NCBI RefSeq assembly: GCF_005116655.2
Contig: NZ_CP050698.1
Location: forward strand, 946,001 to 1,010,000
DNA length: 64,000 bases
Direction: 5' to 3'
Origin: Desulfosediminicola flagellatus
GTDB taxonomy: Bacteria; Desulfobacterota; Desulfobulbia; Desulfobulbales; Desulfocapsaceae
Position numbers and translations under genes: made by a program. Positions 9,492 through 17,132 of this stretch are shown one piece after another (the first letter of the stretch is position 1; every line of letters starts with the position of its first letter). Below the pieces are notes generated by a model, which had not been told where the DNA came from, searched no databases, and saw nothing but the letters and a program-made list of their open reading frames with translations.

Positions 9492-9908
9492 GTCTTTTGC
9501 TCCTTTCTACAGTCATACCGCTGGCGGTAATCACAGATTTCACAATTGATAGTAATCCCTTGCGGATTAACACTAGGTTCATCCTCAAACCTCCGCTCAG
9601 ACAACCATCCTTGTGGATATTTAGGAGTTCGCCCCTGATCCAAGAGGGATTGTCTGTTCTTTGCCTCGCGCCGCGCACCTTCTATGATAAGTTTCAAAAT
9701 TTTAGGCGTGTACACAGCAAGGAAGGCATCTGCTGCAGCGGCTTTTCCTTTGCGGAGATTGAATGCTGTCCAGAACTCGTAAAAGTCTTTGAGTGTTTGA
9801 CCGGTGAGTCTCTTCTTTTTTTGTGAAAGATAATATTCCTTGCCATCAGGTTCGACCTCACCCGCATTGTTAGATGCGGTATTCTTTGAATGGTTAGGTA
9901 AGGTAGGG
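9461..9908 (-). pseudogene. Phage replication initiator, C-terminal fragment (downstream of IS insertion)
   Basis: The reverse frame runs from the insertion edge at 9908 to the stop at 9461. It encodes a linker (LPNHSKNTASNNAGEVEPDG) and a C-terminal domain with LKDFYEFWTAFNLRKGKAA and the WLSERRFEDE ending typical of phage DnaB-loading or replisome-organiser proteins. A cysteine-rich tail (CEICDYRQRYDCRKE, KTC) follows. Joined to the fragment at 12552-13036 with one GTAGGG copy removed, it forms a continuous frame of 308 residues. It has no start of its own apart from internal GTG codons, so the protein is presumably not made intact. Confidence 0.85.
9903..9908. repeat. Target site duplication of the IS21-like element (left copy)
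   Basis: GTAGGG, identical to 12552-12557 on the other side of the element. A 6-bp duplication is within the 4-8 bp range of the IS21 family. Confidence 0.93.
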
Positions 9909-9930
9909 TGTTCAACGACAATTATAACTC
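9909..9930 (+). repeat. IS21-like terminal inverted repeat, left end
   Basis: Starts TGTTCAACGACAATTATAA. It pairs with 12530-12551 with three mismatches. A second copy of the internal motif lies about 22 bases inwards (near 9938). Confidence 0.9.
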
Positions 9931-10111
9931 CGGGTTGACGACAATTATAATTCCGGACTCATCTCGCTTTTAACACTTTGTTTTAACGGTAAAATATCAC
10001 TTTTCTTCTTGCTAAAACAAATTTCCATAAGTAACATTTCAATACTCATCCGGAGGATAGGGCAACGCTGAGGAGCGACCTGAGCGCCGAGATGAATGCC
10101 GTAAGGATGGA

Positions 10112-10144
10112 GACCGAGCGTTACTGCTCGGTCTTTGTTTTTTT
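10112..10144 (+). terminator. Intrinsic terminator inside the IS end, plus strand
   Basis: GACCGAGC (10112-10119) pairs with GCTCGGTC (10126-10133), followed by TTTGTTTTTTT. It faces against istA/istB and would stop transcripts entering the element from its left end. Confidence 0.75.
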
Positions 10145-10185
10145 CTCCATCCATATGGCCTCAATGCGTTAAACCTCGGGGGTTT

Positions 10186-10200
10186 GGGGGCAGAGCCCCC
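10186..10200. terminator. GC-rich hairpin downstream of istB
   Basis: GGGGGCAGAGCCCCC forms a perfect 5-bp GC stem just after the istB stop. It lacks a clear U-tract on the reverse strand, so it may stabilise the transcript rather than terminate it. Confidence 0.4.
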
Positions 10201-10214
10201 GGTACTGAGGAGCA

Positions 10215-10976
10215 TTAACCTGCCTCCAAGTTCTGTTTTGCCTTTTTTAGCCTGTAACTATCGAGGTTGAGCTCCAGGATGACACTGTGATGAACCAGGC
10301 GATCTATAGCAGCAGCAGTGGTCATCGGATCTTTAAAAATCTTTTCCCATTGTGAAAAAGGTAGATTGCTGGTGAGCATGATGCTGCTTCGTTCATAGCA
10401 GTATGCCAGTAGAGTGAACAGCACCTCCATCTCTTCCCGGCTTTGCTGGACGTAACCGATATCATCGATAAGTAACGCGTCATATTTCACCATTTTTTTG
10501 AGCATTCGGGGTAGCACAAGTTCTCTTTTGGCCACCAATAAATCTTGAACAAGCAAGCTGCAGGACGTGAAGAGAATTCGCTTGTCGTTGTTAATCAGCT
10601 CTTGCGCAATCGCGCAAAGCAAATGGGTTTTGCCACTACCGGGATTTCCAAAGGCCAATATGTTTTCAGATCGTTCAAGGAAAGAACCTTCCAACAGGCT
10701 ATTCACCAAGCCACGAAGTTTAGCAGGAAGGCGAGTCTGGTCAAACGAGGCCAGGCTTTTTTCCAGAGGCAGCCTGGATTCCCGTAAATATCTCGCAATG
10801 CGTTTGTGCCGACGTTCTTCGCATTCTCGAACAACCAACTCCTGGAGATACGCTTCATAGCTCAGTGATTCCTGCCTGGCTAACTCAGCCTCGCCCCGAT
10901 AACAGGCTCGAACAGTTGATAGATAGAGCTGCTTTAACGACCTCTCCAGAGTAACCACATTATCTGCTTGATTCAT
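10215..10976 (-). CDS. istB: IS21-family transposition helper ATPase IstB
   Basis: A 253-residue AAA+ ATPase of the IstB/DnaC type. The Walker A motif is FGNPGSGKTHLLCAIAQ, the Walker B motif is YDALLIDDIGYV, and the sensor region contains SSIMLTSNLPFSQW. IstB assists the IstA transposase in target capture. The start overlaps the end of istA by 4 bases (ATGA type), the normal coupling of this family. Length is normal and no frameshift is seen. Confidence 0.96.
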   Translation of the reverse strand: MNQADNVVTLERSLKQLYLSTVRACYRGEAELARQESLSYEAYLQELVVRECEERRHKRIARYLRESRLPLEKSLASFDQTRLPAKLRGLVNSLLEGSFLERSENILAFGNPGSGKTHLLCAIAQELINNDKRILFTSCSLLVQDLLVAKRELVLPRMLKKMVKYDALLIDDIGYVQQSREEMEVLFTLLAYCYERSSIMLTSNLPFSQWEKIFKDPMTTAAAIDRLVHHSVILELNLDSYRLKKAKQNLEAG

Positions 10977-12457
10977 CCGTGGACCTCCTCTAAGAGTTGA
11001 TCATAACCAGCAAGGGTAACAGTCTGCACCGATACGTCAGTGACAGGTTCAGCCGGCTGTTTCAAGGAAAGAAATTTGTGTACCTCAGTAGCATTTATTG
11101 GTTCTTCTTCTGCAATCAAGTAACGCAGAGCATCATCGACAGCTGTCTCGTTTTTCTGAGCAGCAAGTTGTAAAATTGACAAGTATTCTTTGGCAGCATT
11201 GGTAACACAGTGCTGTTGAGCAAGAGTATCATAGGCCATCCGGAATCTGCTGGTTGGAAACAGATCATTCAGATACCTGTAGTTTTCAAACGCCCGAGGT
11301 TTGCGAACCAGCCAGTCAATGATATGACGGTATTGAATATAATGCTTGTTGCTGCCTCTTATCCTCGGAATATTTTCAATATGACTTTGTCCATACCAGA
11401 TCTCCAGATGCCCTGAATACAGGCGAACGTTGACCTTTTCTTTTATCAGACGACTGTTAACTGAATAGACTTTGTGTTTTATTCTGATAGTGCTGCTCGG
11501 TCCGACTCTCACTTCAAAACGCGTACATGTATCAAGCTTACTCGAAGGTAAGGGTTTCAAGGCTGCCTGTTCTTCGAGAAATCGTGATTGACGATTGCGA
11601 TTAAGTTGTGCAAACAGCTTCTGCAAAAACAGTTCATACTCTTGTCGCGTAGTAAAATCCCGACTACCTCGCAGCATTAGTGCTTGATCAACTGCTTTCT
11701 TAAAACGATAATGGCGCTGTTCAATGTCTCCGTTTTCATGAGGGCTGGAAGGATTTGTTTTACGCCCCTGCATATTGTAGTGGTCCAATAACCCTTGATA
11801 TGCACGAGTAAACTCTTCAAGATTTTCCGGTTTATTTACCGCAGCTGACAACCTATCCGTTTGGTGTTGCTCGGGAGCACCGCCAAGTTGCCAAAGACAT
11901 TGTTGCAGTCCTTCGCTTAAACTCTCAAAACTTTCTGAAAAACATATTGTCCCCGTTTCCCAGTTTGAATAGGTCAGAACAAAATGAAATACCAGGTGAT
12001 CAAATGGCTGGCCTGCAATAGTAATTTGCAATTTATCCATATGGGTGAAATCTGATTGGCCTAATCTGCCAGGGTGATGCTTTTGCGGAAAATAAATTTC
12101 ATTACCAGGGCCTGCTGTAGCACGCCAGTTTTTTACTCGACGTTGAAAAGTCCGAAGCTGACCATCGCTGAAACGGCCAGGGTGAAGTCGTTGCAGGTGA
12201 CAGAAAAGTGTTTTGGCCTCAAGGGCGTCATTGCTTTCTAAAAATGGTGTAACCGAGGACCATACATCATCAAAAGGGTCGTCTCGAGTTCGCCAATCTC
12301 GTATTCGTTCAGCGTTAATTTCACTTGGTAACTTTTCAAGATCACGATACTTGCGGCCAGTTTTTTCATCCATGCCAGCCTTCAGTGATGCGACCTCTAA
12401 TGTTTTTCCCTGACTTAAATATTTCTTCAATTTTCTCACCTGAAAGTCTGTGACCAT
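10973..12457 (-). CDS. istA: IS21-family transposase IstA
   Basis: A 494-residue DDE transposase. The N-terminal DNA-binding helix-turn-helix is LKKYLSQGKTLEVASLKAGM with KTGRKYRDLE. The rve catalytic core carries the expected acidic residues in GQSDFTHMDKL, HQTDRLSAAV and SPHENGDIEQRH (the final E). A C-terminal Mu-like domain (HKVYSVNSRLIKEKVNVRLY) follows. A GGAGGGATATGA sequence precedes the ATG. It is intact and the right length for IS21-type IstA. Confidence 0.96.
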   Translation of the reverse strand: MVTDFQVRKLKKYLSQGKTLEVASLKAGMDEKTGRKYRDLEKLPSEINAERIRDWRTRDDPFDDVWSSVTPFLESNDALEAKTLFCHLQRLHPGRFSDGQLRTFQRRVKNWRATAGPGNEIYFPQKHHPGRLGQSDFTHMDKLQITIAGQPFDHLVFHFVLTYSNWETGTICFSESFESLSEGLQQCLWQLGGAPEQHQTDRLSAAVNKPENLEEFTRAYQGLLDHYNMQGRKTNPSSPHENGDIEQRHYRFKKAVDQALMLRGSRDFTTRQEYELFLQKLFAQLNRNRQSRFLEEQAALKPLPSSKLDTCTRFEVRVGPSSTIRIKHKVYSVNSRLIKEKVNVRLYSGHLEIWYGQSHIENIPRIRGSNKHYIQYRHIIDWLVRKPRAFENYRYLNDLFPTSRFRMAYDTLAQQHCVTNAAKEYLSILQLAAQKNETAVDDALRYLIAEEEPINATEVHKFLSLKQPAEPVTDVSVQTVTLAGYDQLLEEVHG

Positions 12458-12529
12458 TCATATCCCTCCTTTGAGAGATATGAATAATCGGATCACAATT
12501 TTCCGGGAAAAATAATTGTCGTTAGGGGG

Positions 12530-12551
12530 GAATTATAATTGTCGCTGATCA
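12530..12551 (-). repeat. IS21-like terminal inverted repeat, right end
   Basis: Read on the reverse strand it starts TGATCAGCGACAATTATAA. It matches the left end in 19 of 22 positions. A second CGACAATTAT motif lies just inside. Confidence 0.9.
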
Positions 12552-12557
12552 GTAGGG
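12552..12557. repeat. Target site duplication of the IS21-like element (right copy)
   Basis: GTAGGG, identical to 9903-9908. Confidence 0.93.
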
Positions 12558-13036
12558 AGAGGAGAGGAAAGGAAAGGGGTATTACTCCCTTTTTTGTTTG
12601 GTATTACATCCTGTATACTCGTAGTATTCTCAGAGTATTGAAGTTGGTTTCTAACTCTGCTGTTTTCTTTCTCTGCCTTCTTGTCCCACCGGGCTCGTAT
12701 CGCATTTTTAGCTTTTTCAGACCTTGCTTTAGCGCCTACTACCCACGCTTGATGTATATTCCAGTTGTGTAGCCGATATGTTCCGTTACCGTCATCATCT
12801 AGAAAACCTAAATTTATGAGAGAATCAACGAACTCCTGTGGTTCACCTTCCCACTCGCTTTCTAATGCAATGTCTTCTACATCCCAGCCTATCAGAATCC
12901 CGTCAGGTTTACTTGTTGCAGTGCCAATCCATAAATAAACTAGGCTAAGGACCCCTTCAGCTCCTAGCTTCCTCCGTAGTTTCTTCACCTTTCTGTGAGA
13001 GCGGATAGATACTGCAAGGCGGATATCACTCGTCAT
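12552..13036 (-). pseudogene. Phage replication initiator, N-terminal fragment (upstream of IS insertion)
   Basis: The reverse frame starts at ATG 13036, overlapping the preceding gene by 4 bases. It encodes a winged-helix replisome-organiser domain (RSHRKVKKLRRKLGAEGVL, SLVYLWIGTATSKPDG, LHNWNIHQAW, KARSEKAKNAIRARW) and a Ser/Pro-rich linker ending SSPLPT at the insertion point. In the present sequence it runs five codons into the IS and stops (DQRQL). Such initiators bind the phage origin and load DnaB, whose gene follows. The reading frame before and after the insertion is conserved, so the gene was intact before the IS arrived. Confidence 0.88.
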
Positions 13037-13371
13037 AGCTCCTCCAGTGATGCCAATGCCTGCTCTTTGTCATAATGGAGCTGGCAATTTGCTGCTACCT
13101 GATGCTTCTGCTCGAGAAACTCTAGCCCATTGATGATCAAGGCATCTTTGGCGCGGTCGATCCATATCTCAAAACCCCATTCCTTTCCGATTATGTTGAG
13201 ATTCCTTGCAACTTCAAACGGATTTTCTATGAGTAAAATGCTCTGGCAATACCTTAGGGGAATGGAGCCGCCTGCAGCTGTTAGATATCTCAATAGCGTT
13301 CGGTGATTACCTTCGAGTTGATTAAGAAGGGGACGAAGATAGTCTTTAGTTGGATCTGTGAATATGTTCAT
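13033..13371 (-). CDS. Hypothetical phage protein
   Basis: A 112-residue soluble protein that I do not recognise. Content: NRTLLRYL-like helical start (LEGNHRTLLRYLTAAGGSIP), a mixed middle with KEWGFEIWIDRAKDALI, and an acidic end (DKEQALASLEEL). It overlaps the replication initiator start by 4 bases, so it belongs to the replication operon. A weak GATAGGAT precedes the ATG. A role in replication control or DNA binding is only a guess from position. Confidence 0.6.
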   Translation of the reverse strand: MNIFTDPTKDYLRPLLNQLEGNHRTLLRYLTAAGGSIPLRYCQSILLIENPFEVARNLNIIGKEWGFEIWIDRAKDALIINGLEFLEQKHQVAANCQLHYDKEQALASLEEL

Positions 13372-13383
13372 GACTAATCCTAT

Positions 13384-14055
13384 CTAAGCTACAATAGCGA
13401 TTTTGCCGACATACAAATCGCACAACATGTCTTTACGGGCACTATACTCAAGCCCTAACTCAATCAGCCCGGTGTTCACTCGCTGTAATTTTTCAATCCA
13501 GAATAACTGTGCTGTAGAGAGTGAATCCCTTACAGTTTTCACCTTGTTGGTTTCTTTGAATTTTCTAGCAGGCATTCCCAATACCATACGATTTATCAGG
13601 TTTGCTTCATTGGTATAGTGATACTTTCTTAAAGGGGGGTGGGCTTCTAACACAGCTACCGTCATTGGCAGGTAACCCGTGCGTGCTTCAAAGCTAGCAC
13701 ACTGCCGCTTTTTCTCTTCCTCCAGACGTTTTTTAGGCCATTGGTCAAGCTGAACAGCAAAAAATGGGCTTAACCATCTGGCAAAGGCAAGCCCCAAATC
13801 ATTGTGTAACCAAGTGCCGCTGTATCTTCCGCGTCTTGTTTTGACGTATGATTTCATATCACCCCCATAGAGGGTAATAAAGGCCTCTAGGTAATCTTGG
13901 TTTTGCTGTTGTTTCCAAAAGTCATCTGGGCGTTTGTTGAACTCTTTTGCCATCTGCGTAGCATTGAAGAACATCGATTCAGAATTGATTGCAGACACAT
14001 CGACTGTTAAGTGTGCGCCGCCAATTTTTATGATTTCAAAATTATTCTCATTCAT
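13384..14055 (-). CDS. KilA-N domain protein (phage antirepressor/regulator-like)
   Basis: A 223-residue protein. The KilA-N DNA-binding domain spans about residues 20-115: FFNATQMAKEFNKRPDDFW, then KTRRGRYSGTWLHNDLGLAF and ARWLSPFFAVQLDQW. The C-terminal part (PLRKYHYTNEANLINRMVLG; GLEYSARKDMLCDLYVG) resembles the extra domain of phage KilA-N antirepressors. ATG 14055 is chosen because GGAGGGGGGAGA lies just upstream; a longer frame reaching 14163 has no such site. The leader contains a stable hairpin (GTCCC/GGGAC, 14116-14141). It heads the replication gene run. Confidence 0.85.
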   Translation of the reverse strand: MNENNFEIIKIGGAHLTVDVSAINSESMFFNATQMAKEFNKRPDDFWKQQQNQDYLEAFITLYGGDMKSYVKTRRGRYSGTWLHNDLGLAFARWLSPFFAVQLDQWPKKRLEEEKKRQCASFEARTGYLPMTVAVLEAHPPLRKYHYTNEANLINRMVLGMPARKFKETNKVKTVRDSLSTAQLFWIEKLQRVNTGLIELGLEYSARKDMLCDLYVGKIAIVA

Positions 14056-14170
14056 TGTCTCCCCCCTCCAATATCTTATTACGCTGAGATGAGGCAGAAT
14101 TGTCGGGTACTTCTTGTCCCATTTGGGCTGCAACCCGGGACGAGGGCGCTTTTTTATTTGCAATCATTGA

Positions 14171-14431
14171 TTATCCCTCCGAACGTGAGATCAGCCACTC
14201 AACCAAATTGTCTATTGGATAAACCACAGTTCTCCCGATTTTAAAGGCACCATGGACCCCAGTTCCTGCAGAATCGTGATTCGCGATAGATCTTGCTGCT
14301 ATAGCCCCTCCTGTAAAGTTTGGTATCTCAGATCGTGCTACTATCCTACTGGGCCAGTGGTTTGCACACGCTCTTATTGATTCAATTACTGCAGATTTCT
14401 TATCTTCATTAGTGCAATTCTGCTTTTCCAT
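14171..14431 (-). CDS. Small helix-turn-helix regulator
   Basis: An 86-residue protein with a MerR/AlpA-like winged-helix pattern: a helical start (SAVIESIRACANHW), RIVARSEIPNFTGGAIAA, then AFKIGRTVVYPIDNLVEWL, where the last part matches the beta-hairpin plus helix of excisionase-type proteins. GGAGCGAAA precedes ATG 14431. It is the first gene after the tandem hairpin and terminator region, so its expression may be attenuated there. It could be an excisionase or a transcription factor; no integrase lies nearby to decide. Confidence 0.65.
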   Translation of the reverse strand: MEKQNCTNEDKKSAVIESIRACANHWPSRIVARSEIPNFTGGAIAARSIANHDSAGTGVHGAFKIGRTVVYPIDNLVEWLISRSEG

Positions 14432-14463
14432 TTTCGCTCCGTCAAAATTATGGCTTGCTGCCC

Positions 14464-14515
14464 AAAAAAAAGGCAAAAAAAAGGCCCGAATAGAGAATTC
14501 TCGTCTATTCGGGCC
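14464..14515 (-). terminator. Strong intrinsic terminator or attenuator, minus strand
   Basis: GGCCCGAATAGA pairs perfectly with TCTATTCGGGCC (14483-14494 with 14504-14515), followed on the reverse strand by two T8 tracts (14475-14482 and 14464-14471). It stands only about 30 bases before the HTH gene, as an attenuator would. Confidence 0.85.
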
Positions 14516-14617
14516 TTAGGATTTCGCTGTATAGCGATCCCTTGGTAACCTGTAACTACTTTATGATCTATTCGGGCCGTGGGAAACGCTTTGTAGCGAT
14601 CCCTCAGTAACCGGTTA
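14464..14617 (-). ncRNA. Candidate structured RNA: two tandem hairpin units ending in a terminator
   Basis: A 63-bp tandem duplication begins at CTATTCGGGCC (14505 and 14568). Each copy holds a hairpin with the same shape but changed paired bases: GGAT..TCGCT/AGCGATCC near 14519-14540 and GGGA..CGCT/AGCGATCCC near 14580-14603. Each ends in a shared GTAACC. Paired changes that keep the stems suggest selection on RNA. On the reverse strand the RNA would end at the strong terminator. Both unit copies contain GGCCCGAATAGA, so either could pair with the terminator's 3' arm. No known family was recognised. Confidence 0.45.
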
Positions 14618-14866
14618 TTCGTATGACATTAAGTAAAATATCAATCGAAGCATAAAAGTCAACATGTTTATGATCACTTGGGTCAATATGTGGTGTGTAG
14701 TGTTGGTTGCTGCTACCTTATACGGTATGGATTTGTGTGTTCATGATTGCTGCACCTATGAGTTCATAGTTATGGCTCATCAAGACCTATGGTAATCGCC
14801 GAGGAGTGAAATATAACGAGGTTGAGTGAAAAGGTTGTACAGGGGTTGTACAGGTAGGGCGAATAC

Positions 14867-14902
14867 AAAAAAGGACTTACAGAGTTTCTCTGTAAGTCCT
14901 TT
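14867..14902 (-). terminator. Intrinsic terminator of the tRNA-Arg gene
   Basis: AAGGACTTACAGAG (14871-14884) pairs with CTCTGTAAGTCCTT (14888-14901), a 14-bp stem. The reverse strand continues into TTTTTT. It lies directly after the tRNA 3' end. Confidence 0.9.
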
Positions 14903-14909
14903 AAATAAC

Positions 14910-14986
14910 TGGTACACCCGAAGGGATTCGAACCCCTGACACCCAGGTTCGAAGCCTGGTGCTCTATCCAGCTGAGCTACGGGTGC
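14910..14986 (-). tRNA. tRNA-Arg (anticodon TCG)
   Basis: A 77-nt tRNA on the reverse strand. The acceptor stem GCACCCG pairs with CGGGTGT (one G-U pair), followed by discriminator A and an encoded CCA. The D arm (GCTCAGCTGGATAGAGC), the anticodon stem CCAGG/CCTGG with loop CTTCGAA (anticodon TCG), and the T arm with GGTTCGAATCC are all standard. The 3' end faces the accessory block, the usual geometry for tRNA-borne integration. I found no second copy of the tRNA 3' end inside the window. Confidence 0.97.
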
Positions 14987-15651
14987 GTGTGTATGGCAAT
15001 CTGATACCATGTCTGGGGCCAGAGGTCAATGGCTAAAAGGGTATCAGAGATATGGCTACTGCAGAATACTATTGTGTTGCAGAGCTTTAAGCTTACAGAA
15101 CTCGAGCCGTCAATCTAAGGCTGTAGACTATGTGGTACACATTCTGTGGTTTTTTATGCGTATCAATAATCGAAAATTATTTGAAGGCGACCAGGCTGGG
15201 TTGAACTGTAGTGTCTGATTGTGTGTAATGAGTTAATGCCGTAGTTCACCAATGCTCTGAAACGTATCGAAATTTGATAACTACATCAGAATATAGGCGA
15301 TATCTCTTAGGTCGTTGGGAGACACGAGTTATTTCTTCTATAAATAAGCAATTTTCTGGCTTGTGTTTGACCCCGTAGTTTCCCTTCATGATGAATCAAT
15401 CTGGAATCTCATGAACATCATCTGGCAGTCATGATCCTCTCGCGAGATCAGGAATTTTTTAAAAACAATGCTGGCGCAATTATTGAATATGAGACGCTCA
15501 ATGGAATGATGGACAGCGGTCATCTGTCTCTCGTTTCTTTCTCAGGGAGTTGCCAGGACGACACAAGGACTATACAGCCCCCTGAAGTGAAGGTGTGTTC
15601 CGGTGTATTACCGGTGTACGCGATTGAAAAAACAGCAAGGAGGAGCGTTTC
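14987..15651. other. Intergenic region upstream of dctP
   Basis: About 665 bases. The right end holds the AAGGAGGAGC ribosome binding site of the TRAP receptor gene. The short frames present lack start signals. It presumably contains the promoters of the tRNA (reverse) and dctP (forward); no confident boxes were found. Confidence 0.4.
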
Positions 15652-16803
15652 ATGAAAAAATTATTTGCAGGTGCGATTACCGCGTGTTTGGCAGTTGGTC
15701 TTACAGTTGCTACCGCAGATGCCGCAAAGCGCGAAAAGTTTGGTGTTGATAAGCGTCACAGTGAAGCAAAGCGCGTAAAGTTCGAAACATCTACTGAGAA
15801 AATCAAATGGAAAATGGTAATGCCATGGTCCAAAGGGTTGCTATTCTACGATATCGCTGTTCACTTTGCAGACAGCGTACGCCTTGCATCTGCAGGACGC
15901 CTTGATATCAAACCTTTCTCTGCTGGTGAACTTGTACCTGCTATGCAGTCTTTTGATGCTGTAGCCAAAGGTTCTGCTCAGGTAGGTCATGACTGGCCGG
16001 GATATTGGAAAGGTAAGAACGAAGCTTTCGTTGCGTTTGCTTCTGTTCCTTTCGGTCTTGATGGTGAAGGGTATAACATCTGGCTGCAGGAAAAGGGCGG
16101 TATCGAGATGATGCAGGAAATCTACGGTCAGTTCGGTCTGTATGCTCTCCCTGGTGGCCAACTTGGCCAGGAAATGGGCCTGTTCTCCAATAAGCGCGCA
16201 ACCAAGATGGAAGACTTCAAAGGTATGCGTCTTCGTACTCCGGGCTGGTACATGGATATTATGAACAACCTTGGCGCATCAGTATCTCCGCTGCCTGGTG
16301 GAGAAGTGTATCTTGCTCTCGAGCGTGGCGTTATTGATGCTGCTGAATTTTCTTCACCCGCAATAAATTTCCCGATGGGTTTTGATGAGATCACCAAATA
16401 TGCTATTCAGCCGGGTGTTCATCAGCCTGGTATCCAGTGCGCTTTGTTCTTTAATCAGGCGGCATGGGATGGCCTGCCGGATGATCTCAAGTGGATAGTG
16501 AAACTCGCGGCTGCAGAGACTCAGGCATGGTCATATAACTGGATCAACTCTCTGAATGCTGAAGCAATCAATAGGTTTGCAGAGAAGATTGAGCTTGTGA
16601 AAATGGACAAAGAGACGCTTATAGAGTTCCGTAAAGTTGCCAAGACCTATATCGACTCTGTTAAGGCGAAGCATCCTGATGTTAAAAAAGTAATGGACAG
16701 TCAGGAAGCGTTCATTCAGGAGTTTTCTGTATGGCGTGATGCACGTAGTGGTGCTGCTCCATGGCCATACGAAACATATATCTCTGGTAGGATCACCGAG
16801 TAA
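15652..16803 (+). CDS. dctP: TRAP transporter solute-binding protein, DctP family
   Basis: A 383-residue periplasmic receptor. Residues 1-24 form a clear signal peptide (MKKLFAGAITACLAVGLTVA...ADA). The mature protein has the DctP fold: KWKMVMPWSKGLLFYDIAVH, then GKMRLRTPG-type segment (FKGMRLRTPGWYMDIM) with the conserved carboxylate-binding arginine, and VSPLPGGEVYLALERGVIDA. It would capture an organic acid and deliver it to a DctQM membrane permease. No dctQ or dctM lies nearby, so it is unpaired here. The ribosome binding site AAGGAGGAGC is strong, suggesting high expression. The substrate cannot be told from sequence. Confidence 0.93.
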   Translation: MKKLFAGAITACLAVGLTVATADAAKREKFGVDKRHSEAKRVKFETSTEKIKWKMVMPWSKGLLFYDIAVHFADSVRLASAGRLDIKPFSAGELVPAMQSFDAVAKGSAQVGHDWPGYWKGKNEAFVAFASVPFGLDGEGYNIWLQEKGGIEMMQEIYGQFGLYALPGGQLGQEMGLFSNKRATKMEDFKGMRLRTPGWYMDIMNNLGASVSPLPGGEVYLALERGVIDAAEFSSPAINFPMGFDEITKYAIQPGVHQPGIQCALFFNQAAWDGLPDDLKWIVKLAAAETQAWSYNWINSLNAEAINRFAEKIELVKMDKETLIEFRKVAKTYIDSVKAKHPDVKKVMDSQEAFIQEFSVWRDARSGAAPWPYETYISGRITE

Positions 16804-17132
16804 GCGTATCAGACATGATGCTGACGCTGTGAATCCCTGCGGCTGTTGAGTGCCAAATCTATACCCCTCTCTTTTGAATTACGGGGAGGGGTATCAGGTT
16901 TCAGCGATATTCCTCTTAACATGATTCAGAAAATGTCAGTACTCGACTGTAATTAGAAATAAAGCGAGTGTATCACATCGTCAACATGTAGCAGAAAGTA
17001 GACATAGATCAGATGGTTGGGCAGAATGACCCGTTGTCAGCGCATGTGCTTTGAAGGAGCACAATGATTCGGGAAGAATGCAGTCTGCCCGTTTATTCAT
17101 AACCTGAGCGAATACACGTGCAATACTGCTGA
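16804..17132. other. Intergenic region after dctP
   Basis: Contains the hairpin at 16861-16894; otherwise nothing recognised. The genes on both sides converge here. Confidence 0.4.
16861..16894 (+). terminator. Probable terminator hairpin after dctP
   Basis: ATACCCCTC pairs with GAGGGGTAT around a 16-base loop. No T-run follows, so it may be a weak or Rho-assisted terminator. Confidence 0.5.

Larger units (their letters stand above)
9909..12551 (-). mobile_element. IS21-family insertion sequence, complete, 2643 bp
   Basis: The element carries istA and istB in the usual overlapping order on the reverse strand. Its ends begin with TG and match in 19 of 22 positions (TGTTCAACGAC... and TGATCAGCGAC...). 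Each end holds two copies of a CGACAATTATAA-type motif about 22 bases apart, the repeated transposase-binding sites expected of IS21 elements. It is flanked by perfect 6-bp repeats GTAGGG. Both genes are full length and the ends are intact, so it looks recent and potentially active. It has split a phage replication gene. Confidence 0.96.

Noticed and set aside
14900..15010. Protein frame across the tRNA-Arg gene
   Set aside because: It reads through the tRNA gene and its terminator on the same strand; the tRNA explains the sequence.
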